A stretch of 64,000 nucleotides of DNA, from the NCBI RefSeq assembly GCF_032925565.1, contig NZ_CP136708.1, positions 3,348,001-3,412,000 on the forward strand. The letters are read 5' to 3'. The notes under the pieces were generated by a model. It searched no databases and had not been told where the DNA came from. It saw only the letters and a list, made by a program, of their open reading frames with translations. The position numbers and the translations under genes are program-made. Origin of the DNA: Alteromonas sp. CI.11.F.A3. Its GTDB lineage: Bacteria > Pseudomonadota > Gammaproteobacteria > Enterobacterales > Alteromonadaceae. Below are positions 19,064-27,736 of the stretch, in pieces; within the stretch, counting starts at the first letter, position 1; every line of letters begins with the position of its first letter.

Positions 19064-20716
19064 TTATTCAACGGCTGTATCGAGCAAACAGTTTATTTTT
19101 CTCCCGCCTTTTTCAAACCACACTTTACTACTTAACGCTCTGATGAGGCCTAACCCTCTTCCGAATGAGTCATTACTTTCGGGGCTGGCTTTCTGTTCCC
19201 ACTCAAATCCGTTCCCGCTGTCTTCTATAGAAAGAAAGACGGTTTCTTTCGCCGGATCCGACTCGATATTAATAATAATCGTCCCTTCATCTAAGGCACT
19301 CAGTAACTTTTCTCGCTGCTCATAATATAATTGAAAGCCTTCTGGCGAATGCTTTAGACGTGAGTCCATGTTCAAAATGCCGTGTTCTAAGGCGTTGCTG
19401 AACATTTCTGAAACCACCGTAAAGAGCACTGAGCGAACATGTTCAATGCCGCTACATTGAGAAGTTTGATGGAGCATACGGGTTTGAATGTCGGACTGCT
19501 TTAAATGTTTGGCACTTAAGGTGATAGTGATATTTAACGGAATATCGTCGGTAGCTCGATAAGGCTGAACCCCTTCCAAGGACTGACTTTTGAAAATAAC
19601 CACTGACACATCGTCTTCAAAACTAGGTGTAGCCGAAAATGCTTTAGCGTGATTAAAAATTCCTTCGGCAGTGATATCAGTGGCATCAGCACACCATTGT
19701 TCTATCCCCTCTTCGGTTAACATATTTCCCTCTGCATCAACCGCTTCTGTCAATCCATCGGAATAGACAATTAACTTGTCATTCGCCAACATCTCAAAAA
19801 TTTCGCACTCACTGTCAAATTCGTGTTGCTCAAGAATACCTAGCGCCATATGAGGGGAAGAAATAGTTTTAATAAATTTCCGCTTGTCTGACACCACCAA
19901 CATTTGTGGCATACCACCTTGCCAAAGGGTAATACGAGAACCATCAGAGCCAACTTCGCCGATAACCGCAGCCATAAACATATCGCTGGGTAAAAATCGC
20001 AGAAGTATTTTATTAAACTCTGTCGCCATTTCATTTACCGACAACCCTTTTAAAGACATCTCTTGAAATGCACGCGTTACCGGCAGTGCACCTATGGCTG
20101 ATGCCAATCCATGCCCGGTAAAATCTCCTACTAAAAAATATAAACCACCACTTGGGCTGGCTTCACATACAAATACATCACCATTAAATGTTTCTGCAGG
20201 CGTTAATGCGTGATCAAAATATTTAAGAACGTGGCTTTTATTAACAATGGCATGACTGAAAATATGCTCAACAATGGCATGCTCTCTTGCTACCCGTTGT
20301 TGATAAAACCTAAGCTCTTCATTTTGCTGTTCTATATGGGCACTTAAGTTGCGAATTTTTTCGTGCGCGCGAATTTTGGCGGTGAGAATATGTTTGTCGA
20401 AAGGTTTGGTGGCAAAGTCATTCCCCCCAACCTCTAAACACTTCACTAGACTTTCTTTGTCATCCAATGCTGTGATAAATAAAATTGGTAAGTATCGGCC
20501 GCCGGCTAACGTTCTAATTTTCGGTGCAACCTCAAAACCGCTCATACCTGGCATTACCACATCAAGTAGCACTAAATCGGGTATCGCATGCTCTACTATC
20601 GCTAACGCATCGTTGCCACTCGAAGCCTCAACGCAATCGGTGAACCCAGCTTCGCTTAACATGCTAACTAACATAGTGCGGTTAATTGGCTCATCATCAA
20701 CGATAAGAATTTTCAT
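19064..20716 (-). CDS. HsbR/CrsR-type response regulator with PP2C phosphatase and Ser-kinase domains
   Basis: Three-domain partner-switching regulator of 550 residues. The receiver (1-120) has the phospho-Asp at position 52 in LVLLDVVMPG. A coiled coil follows (about 120-150). The SpoIIE/RsbU-type PP2C domain (about 170-370) includes LVGDFTGHGLASAIGA and LIVYSDGLTEA. The C-terminal GHKL/RsbW-like kinase domain (about 390-548) has N-box EMFSNALEHG and G-boxes DSGNGF and GRGLGL. In Pseudomonas HsbR and Shewanella CrsR this layout phosphorylates and dephosphorylates a STAS antagonist. Such a STAS gene lies 38 bp upstream (20755-21060). All expected motifs are present. Confidence 0.9.
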   Translation of the reverse strand: MKILIVDDEPINRTMLVSMLSEAGFTDCVEASSGNDALAIVEHAIPDLVLLDVVMPGMSGFEVAPKIRTLAGGRYLPILFITALDDKESLVKCLEVGGNDFATKPFDKHILTAKIRAHEKIRNLSAHIEQQNEELRFYQQRVAREHAIVEHIFSHAIVNKSHVLKYFDHALTPAETFNGDVFVCEASPSGGLYFLVGDFTGHGLASAIGALPVTRAFQEMSLKGLSVNEMATEFNKILLRFLPSDMFMAAVIGEVGSDGSRITLWQGGMPQMLVVSDKRKFIKTISSPHMALGILEQHEFDSECEIFEMLANDKLIVYSDGLTEAVDAEGNMLTEEGIEQWCADATDITAEGIFNHAKAFSATPSFEDDVSVVIFKSQSLEGVQPYRATDDIPLNITITLSAKHLKQSDIQTRMLHQTSQCSGIEHVRSVLFTVVSEMFSNALEHGILNMDSRLKHSPEGFQLYYEQREKLLSALDEGTIIINIESDPAKETVFLSIEDSGNGFEWEQKASPESNDSFGRGLGLIRALSSKVWFEKGGRKINCLLDTAVE

Positions 20717-20754
20717 TTAATTTTAGCGCCCTGTGGCTTGCTTGCTACTGCGTC

Positions 20755-21060
20755 TCAACGAATAATAAATTTTTTGTCAAAGCGCGATATTTTTAGTATT
20801 CGCTCTACGGGCGGTCGGCTATTCTCAATACTAAATGTCAGCGGCCTTTGTGATAGAACTTTTTGCATATTTAGCAACATACCTAAGGCTGAACTGTCCA
20901 TGTATTCTGTTTTAGCCAAGTCTACGGTGATGTGTTTCACGTCAGAGTCTAAATCTTGATAGGCTGAGCGAAAGGCTTCCACTTTGCTAAAATCAAACTT
21001 TTCGCCCATCTCTATAATTAAAGTCTGTTGTTCATTAACCTTGTCCGTTGATACATTCAC
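20755..21060 (-). CDS. STAS-domain anti-sigma-factor antagonist (HsbA/CrsA-like)
   Basis: Single STAS domain of 101 residues. The switch serine region is TEYMDSSALGMLLNMQK, where the serine after Asp is phosphorylated in SpoIIAA-type proteins. The core strands ITVDLAK and LTFSIENSRPPVERILKISRFD match the fold. It directly precedes the HsbR/CrsR-like gene, as in the Pseudomonas and Shewanella modules where this protein controls an anti-sigma factor (FlgM, or the sigma-S antagonist CrsA system). The partner anti-sigma factor is not in this window. Confidence 0.88.
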   Translation of the reverse strand: MNVSTDKVNEQQTLIIEMGEKFDFSKVEAFRSAYQDLDSDVKHITVDLAKTEYMDSSALGMLLNMQKVLSQRPLTFSIENSRPPVERILKISRFDKKFIIR

Positions 21061-21239
21061 TCAATGACTCCTTCTGCGTTGACTACACTGGTTGCTTTAT
21101 TATCTAGTGACAAACACAGCGTATAATTAGGCATTACTGAATTTATTCTAGCGCAGATATTTCAGCCTGCCATGCTACAATTGTAGATAAGCCTAAATAA
21201 GGCTCGTTTAACGCACAGGAAAAATAATCAGAGGATAAA

Positions 21240-21572
21240 ATGCAAGATTGGCAAGATGCACTGCTGGTATACAGTACCGATACAGGTAAAGTTAAACCTT
21301 CGCCTAAAGAAGCAAAGCGTTCCACTTCCGACGATGGTATTGTTCGCATACACAGAGAAACAAAAGGCCGCAAAGGGAAAGGCGTGTCTATAATTAAAGG
21401 GCTTGATTTAGCCCCCGATGCGTTAAAGAAGCTAGGCACTGAATTAAAAAAGAAGTGTGGCTGTGGTGGCGCGGTTAAAGATGGACAAATTGAAGTTCAA
21501 ACGGATGACCGCGAGAAGTTAAAAGCTTTACTGCAGGATAAGGGCTTTAGCGCTAAAATTGCTGGGGGTTAA
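21240..21572 (+). CDS. yciH: YciH, SUI1/eIF1-like translation factor
   Basis: Protein of 110 residues with a SUI1 (eIF1-like) fold. The conserved core runs from KGVSIIKGLDL through LKKLGTELKKKCGCGGAVK and ends DGQIEVQTDDREKLKALLQD. In E. coli YciH affects initiation fidelity at non-standard starts and acts as a stress inhibitor of translation. It is monocistronic or leads into the double-receiver gene 43 bp downstream. ATG 21240 is preceded by CAGAGGATAAA, a usable ribosome site. Confidence 0.92.
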   Translation: MQDWQDALLVYSTDTGKVKPSPKEAKRSTSDDGIVRIHRETKGRKGKGVSIIKGLDLAPDALKKLGTELKKKCGCGGAVKDGQIEVQTDDREKLKALLQDKGFSAKIAGG

Positions 21573-21615
21573 TTCACCCCCTTACTTTCCTTGAAAATAC
21601 CAAAAAGAGAACGGA

Positions 21616-22416
21616 ATGGAAAAGCTGTCAATTTCTGATTTACATATCATATTAGTTGAACCCTCTGATACGCAGAGGAAGATTATTACTACCCTATTGT
21701 TGAAAGAAAAGGTAAAGGAAATTGATCCTGTTAGTACCCTTTCTGAAGCTATTTCGGCGGTAAAAGCGCACGGTGCAGACCTGATTGTTAGCGCGATGTA
21801 TTTCGAAGACGGCACAGCATTAGATTTGATCAAGTTCATTAAAGAAAATGACGATTTTAAATCTATTCCATTCATGTTGGTCTCAAGTGAGAACAGAATA
21901 AGCAAGTTGGAAGAATTCAAACAAGCGGGCGTTTCAGCTATCCTCCCTAAGCCTTTCGAGCCTCTTCATCTGTCTCGCGCGCTTAATGCTAGCCTTGATT
22001 TAATCAATCACGACGAACTTGAACTCGAGCTATTCGATATACACGATGTTAGGGTTCTGCTTGTTGACGACAGTAAATTAGCGCGTAATCACATTCGTCG
22101 TGTACTTGAAGGTATGGGACTACAGCGCATTAAAGAAGCTGAAAATGGCGCAATGGCACTTACCTTTATAAAGGATGAAGCCTTTGATTTAGTGGTTACC
22201 GATTACAACATGCCAGAAATGGATGGCCGAGAACTTTCTGAGTTTATCCGTTTCAACCCCGAAACTACGCATATTCCTATCATCATGGTAACGTCTGAAG
22301 CAGCCGACAGTGCTCATATGGCCAATATTCAACAGACCGGCGTGAACGCGTTATGTGATAAGCCATTCGAACCTACAGAAGTTCGACAAATGCTCGCGGC
22401 CTTATTAGGTAACTAA
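21616..22416 (+). CDS. Tandem-receiver protein, first receiver lacking the phospho-acceptor
   Basis: Protein of 266 residues made of two CheY-like receivers and no output domain. In receiver 1 (about 8-120) the acidic pocket is LVEPSD and the phosphorylation strand reads ADLIVSAMYFEDG, so the acceptor Asp position is Ala and it is probably a pseudo-receiver. It keeps the KPFE lysine. Receiver 2 (about 145-265) is complete: VLLVDDSKLARNHIRR, FDLVVTDYNMPEMDG and CDKPFEP. It lies 43 bp after yciH, and its close position to a partner-switching system may be coincidental. It is likely an adaptor or phosphate sink; the cognate kinase is not identified. Confidence 0.85.
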   Translation: MEKLSISDLHIILVEPSDTQRKIITTLLLKEKVKEIDPVSTLSEAISAVKAHGADLIVSAMYFEDGTALDLIKFIKENDDFKSIPFMLVSSENRISKLEEFKQAGVSAILPKPFEPLHLSRALNASLDLINHDELELELFDIHDVRVLLVDDSKLARNHIRRVLEGMGLQRIKEAENGAMALTFIKDEAFDLVVTDYNMPEMDGRELSEFIRFNPETTHIPIIMVTSEAADSAHMANIQQTGVNALCDKPFEPTEVRQMLAALLGN

Positions 22417-22451
22417 GGTAACAAGTTTTCTAAAAATCACACCATATTGCC

Positions 22452-22493
22452 TAAAGCAGTAAGCTCACACTATGTCAGTGACTTGCTGCTTTA
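22452..22493 (+). terminator. Long hairpin after the tandem-receiver gene
   Basis: TAAAGCAGTAAGCTCAC pairs with GTGACTTGCTGCTTTA with one mismatch and one bulge, 36 bp past the stop. No T-run follows, so efficiency as a terminator is uncertain. The gap 22417-22749 also holds the pheA leader listed separately. Confidence 0.45.
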
Positions 22494-22579
22494 AACTGAA
22501 TTCACAATTCACCTACCCCTTCTACCAACATCTATCAAGCCCCCTCCCCTATAAATATTAAAAGCAATGTAAAAACAGG

Positions 22580-22608
22580 TTGACACCGACAGGCTGTACG
22601 CATAAAGT
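22580..22608 (+). promoter_or_regulatory. Possible pheA promoter
   Basis: TTGACA (22580-22585), a 17-bp spacer and TAAAGT (22603-22608). The -35 is perfect and the -10 is fair. The expected start point would be almost at the pheL ATG, which would make the leader nearly leaderless, so either the box assignment or the usual spacing rule fails here. Confidence 0.4.
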
Positions 22609-22615
22609 CAGGCGT

Positions 22616-22675
22616 ATGAAACAGAATAATATACATGCAGTAGCTATCTTTTTTGCGTTTATGCTCTTTAAATAG
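22616..22675 (+). CDS. pheL: PheL, phenylalanine leader peptide
   Basis: Short reading frame MKQNNIHAVAIFFAFMLFK (19 residues) just before pheA. Four Phe codons (TTT TTT GCG TTT ATG CTC TTT) lie near its end, matching the FFFAFFF character of the E. coli PheL. The TAG stop touches the antiterminator segment GGGAGG. When charged tRNA-Phe is scarce the ribosome stalls on the Phe codons and the antiterminator can form. When it is plentiful the ribosome reaches the stop and covers GGGAGG, so the terminator forms. It was found by reading the sequence and is below usual gene-finder length. Confidence 0.88.
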   Translation: MKQNNIHAVAIFFAFMLFK

Positions 22676-22725
22676 GGAGGCGCAGCTACATGCATAAAAA
22701 CCTCCCTCAAGGGAGGTTTTTTTTT
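22674..22725 (+). promoter_or_regulatory. pheA transcription attenuator
   Basis: Terminator: CCTCCC (22701-22706), loop TCAA, GGGAGG (22711-22716), then nine T; flanking A and T add pairs. Antiterminator: AGGGAGG at 22674-22680, next to the pheL stop, can pair instead with CCTCCCT at 22701-22707. The two structures exclude each other, as in ribosome-mediated attenuation. Confidence 0.88.
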
Positions 22726-22749
22726 AGCTAATACGATAAGTGGAAAACT

Positions 22750-23931
22750 ATGTCTGATAACGCCTTAGATGCTGTAAGAGAGCGCATAACATCTTTAGAT
22801 AGCGAACTTCTAACCTTGTTGGCCGAGCGCCGTGTGCTTACCAATGAAGTCGCTGAAACTAAAATTAAGCACCATATTCCAGTTCGGGATCAGAAACGTG
22901 AAGAGCAACTGCTTGTTCGCCTAATTAAAGAAGGTAAGGACGCAGGTCTTGACCCTCACTACGTTACCCAGATATTTCATGTCATCATTGAAGACTCGGT
23001 GTTAAACCAGCAAGCAATGCTTGCAGAACGCGCCAATCCGGGTAGTACACTTCCTCTTAATCGTGTGGCTTTCTTGGGCGATAAGGGCTCTTACTCGTAC
23101 CTTGCTACCCAGAAATACTTTTCTAGACGCCCCGGTGAATTACTAGAAATAGGTTGTCAGAGCTTTAGCGAAATTATTCAGAAAGTGGAGAATGCAGAAG
23201 CCGACTACGCCGTTCTGCCTATTGAAAATACAACGTCAGGCAGTATTAATGAAGTGTATGACCAACTTCAACATACTCACTTGAGCATTATTGGCGAACT
23301 TACACACCCTATTCGTCATACTTTGCTTGTTGGTGCAGACACGACGGTAGATAAAATTAAAACCGTGTACGCGCATCCACAAGTATTCACACAATGCAGC
23401 CACTTCCTAGCTGAGCTTGGCAACATTGAAGTGAAAACCATGGACAGCACGTCTTCGGCTATGTTGACCGTGAGTGAGTTACAGCGAGATGATATTGCAG
23501 CTATTGGCAGTGAGGCTGGTGGAAACCTTTATGGTCTTACTGCAATAAAAAGTAACTTGGCCAACCAAAAAGAAAACCATAGCCGTTTCATTGTGGTTGC
23601 ACGTAAAGCGGTAGTGGTACCACTTCAAGTTCCGGCTAAGACTACATTAGTAATGTCTACGGTTCAAAAGCCTGGCGCGTTAGTTGAAGCGCTTTTGGTA
23701 CTAAGTGAAAACAACATTAATATGACAAAATTAGAGTCTCGTCCTATTCCTGGTAACCCTTGGGAAGAAATGTTTTACATTGATGTGAAAGGCAATGTGG
23801 AAGATGGACCTGTGCAAAATGCCATTGAAGCCCTTCGAAACATCACCCGCTATATTAAAATATTAGGCTGCTATCCTAGCGAAGAAATCAGCCCTACAAA
23901 AGTAGCGGCAGCCAGTGCATTAGCGGAGTAA
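22750..23931 (+). CDS. pheA: PheA, bifunctional chorismate mutase / prephenate dehydratase
   Basis: Enzyme of 393 residues that converts chorismate to prephenate and then to phenylpyruvate in phenylalanine synthesis. It has an AroQ-type chorismate mutase (about 1-90, LDAVRERITSLDSELLTLLAERR), a prephenate dehydratase (about 105-285, with PIENTTSGSINEVYDQL and ENHSRFIVVARK) and an ACT regulatory domain (about 300-380, with MTKLESRPIPGNPWEEMFYID, the ESRP Phe-binding motif). It is controlled by the pheL attenuator immediately upstream and probably by Phe feedback through the ACT domain. It is convergent with the tyrA-aroF unit, with a chemoreceptor gene between. Confidence 0.97.
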   Translation: MSDNALDAVRERITSLDSELLTLLAERRVLTNEVAETKIKHHIPVRDQKREEQLLVRLIKEGKDAGLDPHYVTQIFHVIIEDSVLNQQAMLAERANPGSTLPLNRVAFLGDKGSYSYLATQKYFSRRPGELLEIGCQSFSEIIQKVENAEADYAVLPIENTTSGSINEVYDQLQHTHLSIIGELTHPIRHTLLVGADTTVDKIKTVYAHPQVFTQCSHFLAELGNIEVKTMDSTSSAMLTVSELQRDDIAAIGSEAGGNLYGLTAIKSNLANQKENHSRFIVVARKAVVVPLQVPAKTTLVMSTVQKPGALVEALLVLSENNINMTKLESRPIPGNPWEEMFYIDVKGNVEDGPVQNAIEALRNITRYIKILGCYPSEEISPTKVAAASALAE

Positions 23932-23957
23932 CGCAGCACTCGTATTCAACTTAACAC

Positions 23958-23993
23958 CACGCACCTCATGACTTTTGTTATTGATGGTGCGTG
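23958..23993. terminator. Probable terminator between pheA and the convergent chemoreceptor gene
   Basis: Eight-bp stem CACGCACC (23958-23965) / GGTGCGTG (23986-23993) followed by TCTCTTTATT on the plus strand. The loop is 20 nt and the T-run is weak. Confidence 0.5.
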
Positions 23994-24025
23994 TCTCTTT
24001 ATTCTCTATTATTTACCCGTTATCG

Positions 24026-26350
24026 CTACACTTTATATCTATCGACTTGAGACTGCATTGCCTGAGCAACTTCAGACAAGGATTGCGTCCTTTTTGAAAT
24101 GAAATCGACTTCGTGTTCTATCTTCTCAGACATTGTAGAAATTTCGAGAATATTTTGATTCACACTGTCGGTTACGGTCGCTTGCTCTTGTGTTGCTGCG
24201 GCTACCGTATCTGCCATGCCTTGTACTTGCTCAATCACCTGCATAAGCTCCTTCATTGCAGTGGCAAGTAAATCAAACAAATGTATTCCACCATCCGCCG
24301 TTGTTTTGGCTTTTTCCATTTCAAGCACTGAAAGTTCAGACGACTTAATCATACTGTTTACAATGCCGCCGATTTTGTCAGTACTTGATTGCGAGCGAGT
24401 AGCTAGCGCTCTCACTTCGTCGGCCACTACGGAAAAGCCCCGCCCTGCTTCGCCAGCTCTCGCCGCTTCTATCGCAGCATTTAACGCAAGTAAGTTAGTT
24501 TGATCGGCTATAGAAGTAATATCGCCTAATAAGTCATTGATACTGCCAACTTCAGTATTAAGTGCGTTAATAACTTCACTAGAGCGTGAAAGCAAATCCA
24601 CCATGAGCTGAACATTGTTAGAGGCTAAATCAGAACGTTCTATATTTTCCTTAAGCCCACTCATGGCCATCTCACCTTGGTCGCGCGTGTCCACCGTAGT
24701 TCGAGCAACGTCTGAAACCGATACCGAAAGCTCCTCTACGGAGGACGCAACACTACTACTTTGCTCTCTTTGGGAATGGACAGCAGTCAGACTTTCACCA
24801 ACCGTTTCAGTAAATTCCACGGTAGTTTGTGTAAGTACTTTCGCATCAGCCTTAAACTGTTTCACCAATACATGTATCTGGTCAATGAACGCATTAAAAG
24901 GAGAGATAACATCGTTAATTTCAGCAATTGGCGATGCTTCTAGTCTAGTAGTTAGGTCACCAGAACCATTAGCTAAATCATCACATGCAGATTTTAATTT
25001 CGTAAGGGGAGAAACCAACACATTAGCAAGTCGAAGAGCTACGGCTATTGAAACGACAATTAATACACACGCTATGGATAAAACCGTAAGTAGTAGGGTG
25101 CGTTGCAGCTTGGTTAGCGGTAAGAGGGCTTCTTCTACATCAATTTCAGCTAACAGTGCGTAGGTATAACTTCCTAATTCTATAGGGCTATAATAGGAAT
25201 ACACTTCAACACCACGATAATCTTCAACAGTGGTAAAGCCAGTTTTAGCGTCAAATGCTTTTTTCACTGAGGGGGACTCAACTTTTTGGATGCCAACACT
25301 AGTGCCTGCTCTTTGAGCATTGGTCGCTACAGACGGGTAGCGTTGTTGAATAGCATCACTATACCCCTCTGGGTCCTCAACAAAAAAACGGCTTTCTGTC
25401 ACTAACAGAGATTCAGGTGAAACTAGATAAGTTTCCCCCGAATCGCCAAATCCTCTCGCCTTCCAATCAGAGTCGTGGGTAAGAATATTGCTGACAACAT
25501 CCAGCGGAATTTGAAAAACGAGTATGCCTAATAAATTGCCGTTAGTATCTACAATTTGGGAGCCAAAGAAACCCGCCATTGCGTCATAAGAAGGCAAATA
25601 GCTGGTCAACTCACTCATAACAACTTCATCGGAGGCAGTACTTTGCATAGCCAACCTGTACGCTTCACCAATACCCGTATCAGCGTAAGGCCCTGACTTT
25701 AAGCTTGTCGCAAAGTCGAGCTCTTTAAAAACGCTGTACACGATATTGCCAGAATCTGGATCGACAATAAAAATATCGTAGTAGTTAAAAGTTTGAAGGA
25801 AGCTGCGAATTTCTTCATGGTACTGCTCATGAATATCAGCGTATGTCGTACCGTTATTTAAACTCACTAAGGTGTCTTTTTCACCAATGTTATAAGTTGA
25901 GCCTGCAATAAAGTCGTACTGTAGCTTCTTCGTAACTAAGGGTAAGCTTTGATATAATTTTTCTACGTTGAGTAAAGGCTGGTTATTACGTTGTTCATAT
26001 AAATCTGCGAAAGCGACAGAGTAGTAGTTACTTAACTTTTCACTTTGCTCGCTACTATAAGCATCTAATTCCGCATTATATTGATTGAAAGCCTGATTAA
26101 ATTTTGGTGTGGACTGGGTGATAATTGATGATTCAGAAAAATTGCTTATCTGCTTACTCACGAAATCGACGTAATCTATAAACGCTTCTTTAGTCTGCAC
26201 ATTCTGCAACACTAACTTATCTTCTGCGGCTTGTTCTAATGCGCTTTTCGAAAGGTTGTTTGCTGTCCAATAAGTAGCAAACGCGAGTATTATTATGACC
26301 CCTATAGTAAGCATAGTTGTCGATAAAAGAAGGCGGAATTTTAGAGACAT
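24026..26350 (-). CDS. Methyl-accepting chemotaxis protein with Cache sensor
   Basis: Chemoreceptor of 774 residues. It has an N-terminal membrane helix (about 7-28), a large periplasmic dCache-type sensor (about 35-405) and a second helix (about 412-437, [25 protein letters not shown]). HAMP (about 438-495) and a cytoplasmic signalling domain follow. The hairpin tip contains [20 protein letters not shown] and [21 protein letters not shown], the CheA/CheW contact. No CheB/CheR pentapeptide is seen at the C-terminus (ends VDRYKV). It lies between pheA and tyrA, convergent to pheA, with 191 bp to the tyrA stop. The ligand is unknown; the aromatic neighbours do not prove an aromatic ligand. Confidence 0.94.
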   Translation of the reverse strand: MSLKFRLLLSTTMLTIGVIIILAFATYWTANNLSKSALEQAAEDKLVLQNVQTKEAFIDYVDFVSKQISNFSESSIITQSTPKFNQAFNQYNAELDAYSSEQSEKLSNYYSVAFADLYEQRNNQPLLNVEKLYQSLPLVTKKLQYDFIAGSTYNIGEKDTLVSLNNGTTYADIHEQYHEEIRSFLQTFNYYDIFIVDPDSGNIVYSVFKELDFATSLKSGPYADTGIGEAYRLAMQSTASDEVVMSELTSYLPSYDAMAGFFGSQIVDTNGNLLGILVFQIPLDVVSNILTHDSDWKARGFGDSGETYLVSPESLLVTESRFFVEDPEGYSDAIQQRYPSVATNAQRAGTSVGIQKVESPSVKKAFDAKTGFTTVEDYRGVEVYSYYSPIELGSYTYALLAEIDVEEALLPLTKLQRTLLLTVLSIACVLIVVSIAVALRLANVLVSPLTKLKSACDDLANGSGDLTTRLEASPIAEINDVISPFNAFIDQIHVLVKQFKADAKVLTQTTVEFTETVGESLTAVHSQREQSSSVASSVEELSVSVSDVARTTVDTRDQGEMAMSGLKENIERSDLASNNVQLMVDLLSRSSEVINALNTEVGSINDLLGDITSIADQTNLLALNAAIEAARAGEAGRGFSVVADEVRALATRSQSSTDKIGGIVNSMIKSSELSVLEMEKAKTTADGGIHLFDLLATAMKELMQVIEQVQGMADTVAAATQEQATVTDSVNQNILEISTMSEKIEHEVDFISKRTQSLSEVAQAMQSQVDRYKV

Positions 26351-26541
26351 TGATTAATCCGTTAACGTTTTGGGAGGAGTCGCGTCAAATTTAAAGACTA
26401 AACATAGAAGACAAATATCAATTCATCCTCTCAACTATAGTCTAGATTTTTGCTTACCAGTAACGTTCACGTTTAAATCAAAATATCTCTTTTAAAAATG
26501 GCTACACCTTCAAATCAACTACTTTTAAACGTTTTTGCGAA

Positions 26542-27693
26542 TCAAGGCTTTCTTAGTAATTTGCCATCGTCAGCTTTCAATAACAGTTGTTTACTATCAA
26601 CTAGGCATGTTTTTGCATAGCTGCCAAACCAGTTCCCTATGGTGAGAAACTGTTTAATGAACGCTTTTTTATCACCCTTTTCCAACACGTTTAAGGCTAG
26701 GCCGAAACGGTCATAGAAACGGCGGAGCAAGGCAAAGTTTTCGGGGTTATTGAAAATAATATCGGCATACAACTCGGGGGCTTGTGCGAACAATCGCCCA
26801 ACCATTGCTAACTCTAACCGATAGATAGGCGAGCTAAACATGGTGAGGGATTCAAGATCTGGATTTTCTCCACGCAAATGCTCACCATACACGAAGGTGT
26901 TGAAGTGGCGCATTACCTGAATATAAGCCATGGATTTATCATGCTCTTCGGCGGTACTGTTGTGAATAGTTGCCCCCCAAATTCGCATTTGATCGATAAG
27001 CCAGCCATAAGCGCTCTCATTACGCCCCTCACACACCACCACGACTTGCTTGATCATACCTGGTGCATCAGGACCAAACATAGGGTGCAAGCCAACGACG
27101 GGCCCCTTATGCACTGCCATCATGGCTTCAATCGGCTTAACCTTAATACTCGTGATATCAGCTAGAATACAGCTTTCGGGTAGCATAGAGAGCTGACCTA
27201 TCACCTGTTCAGTAAGGTTAATAGGCACCGCTACCACAGCTAATGCCGCGGTTGAAAGCACGTCCGCTGCGTGGCCACGTTCCCAGTCTTCTCTCTCTAC
27301 TACAGAAACAGAGTAACCGCTTCGCTCGAACAAGCTTACGAATATTTTACCTAATGCACCTGCTCCACCAATGACCACAATGGTACCAGCGTCAGCATTA
27401 ACCCCTAGGTATCGATTATTTTGCGTATGATATGACTCGCGCATGATGCGACGAAGTAAATCTTCTGTAAGATCAGGAGAAACGCCTACCGCTTCGGCCT
27501 GCGCTCGTCGTGAAGCAATGAGTTCTTTTTCTCTAGAAGGTACGTATACAGGCATGCCAGCTTCGGCTTTTACCTGACCCACTTTTGTAGTGAGTGCATT
27601 ACGTTTAGCGAGAAGTTCAACGAGCTGGGTATCCAGCTCGTCTATTCCTTCACGCAGCGTATCTAATTGCTGCGAATGCGAAAAATCGGCCAT
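26542..27693 (-). CDS. tyrA: TyrA, bifunctional chorismate mutase / prephenate dehydrogenase
   Basis: Enzyme of 383 residues for tyrosine synthesis: chorismate to prephenate to 4-hydroxyphenylpyruvate with NAD. It has an AroQ chorismate mutase domain (about 1-90, [20 protein letters not shown]), a Rossmann motif [13 protein letters not shown] (about 106-118) and the dehydrogenase core with [11 protein letters not shown] and [15 protein letters not shown]. The layout and length match enteric TyrA. It follows aroF by 43 bp on the same strand, so aroF-tyrA is one unit, probably under the TyrR-like box at 28891-28908. Confidence 0.97.
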   Translation of the reverse strand: MADFSHSQQLDTLREGIDELDTQLVELLAKRNALTTKVGQVKAEAGMPVYVPSREKELIASRRAQAEAVGVSPDLTEDLLRRIMRESYHTQNNRYLGVNADAGTIVVIGGAGALGKIFVSLFERSGYSVSVVEREDWERGHAADVLSTAALAVVAVPINLTEQVIGQLSMLPESCILADITSIKVKPIEAMMAVHKGPVVGLHPMFGPDAPGMIKQVVVVCEGRNESAYGWLIDQMRIWGATIHNSTAEEHDKSMAYIQVMRHFNTFVYGEHLRGENPDLESLTMFSSPIYRLELAMVGRLFAQAPELYADIIFNNPENFALLRRFYDRFGLALNVLEKGDKKAFIKQFLTIGNWFGSYAKTCLVDSKQLLLKADDGKLLRKP

Positions 27694-27736
27694 TTAGTAT
27701 GTCCCTCAAATCAAATGGCACTGGCTACCTTACCGT

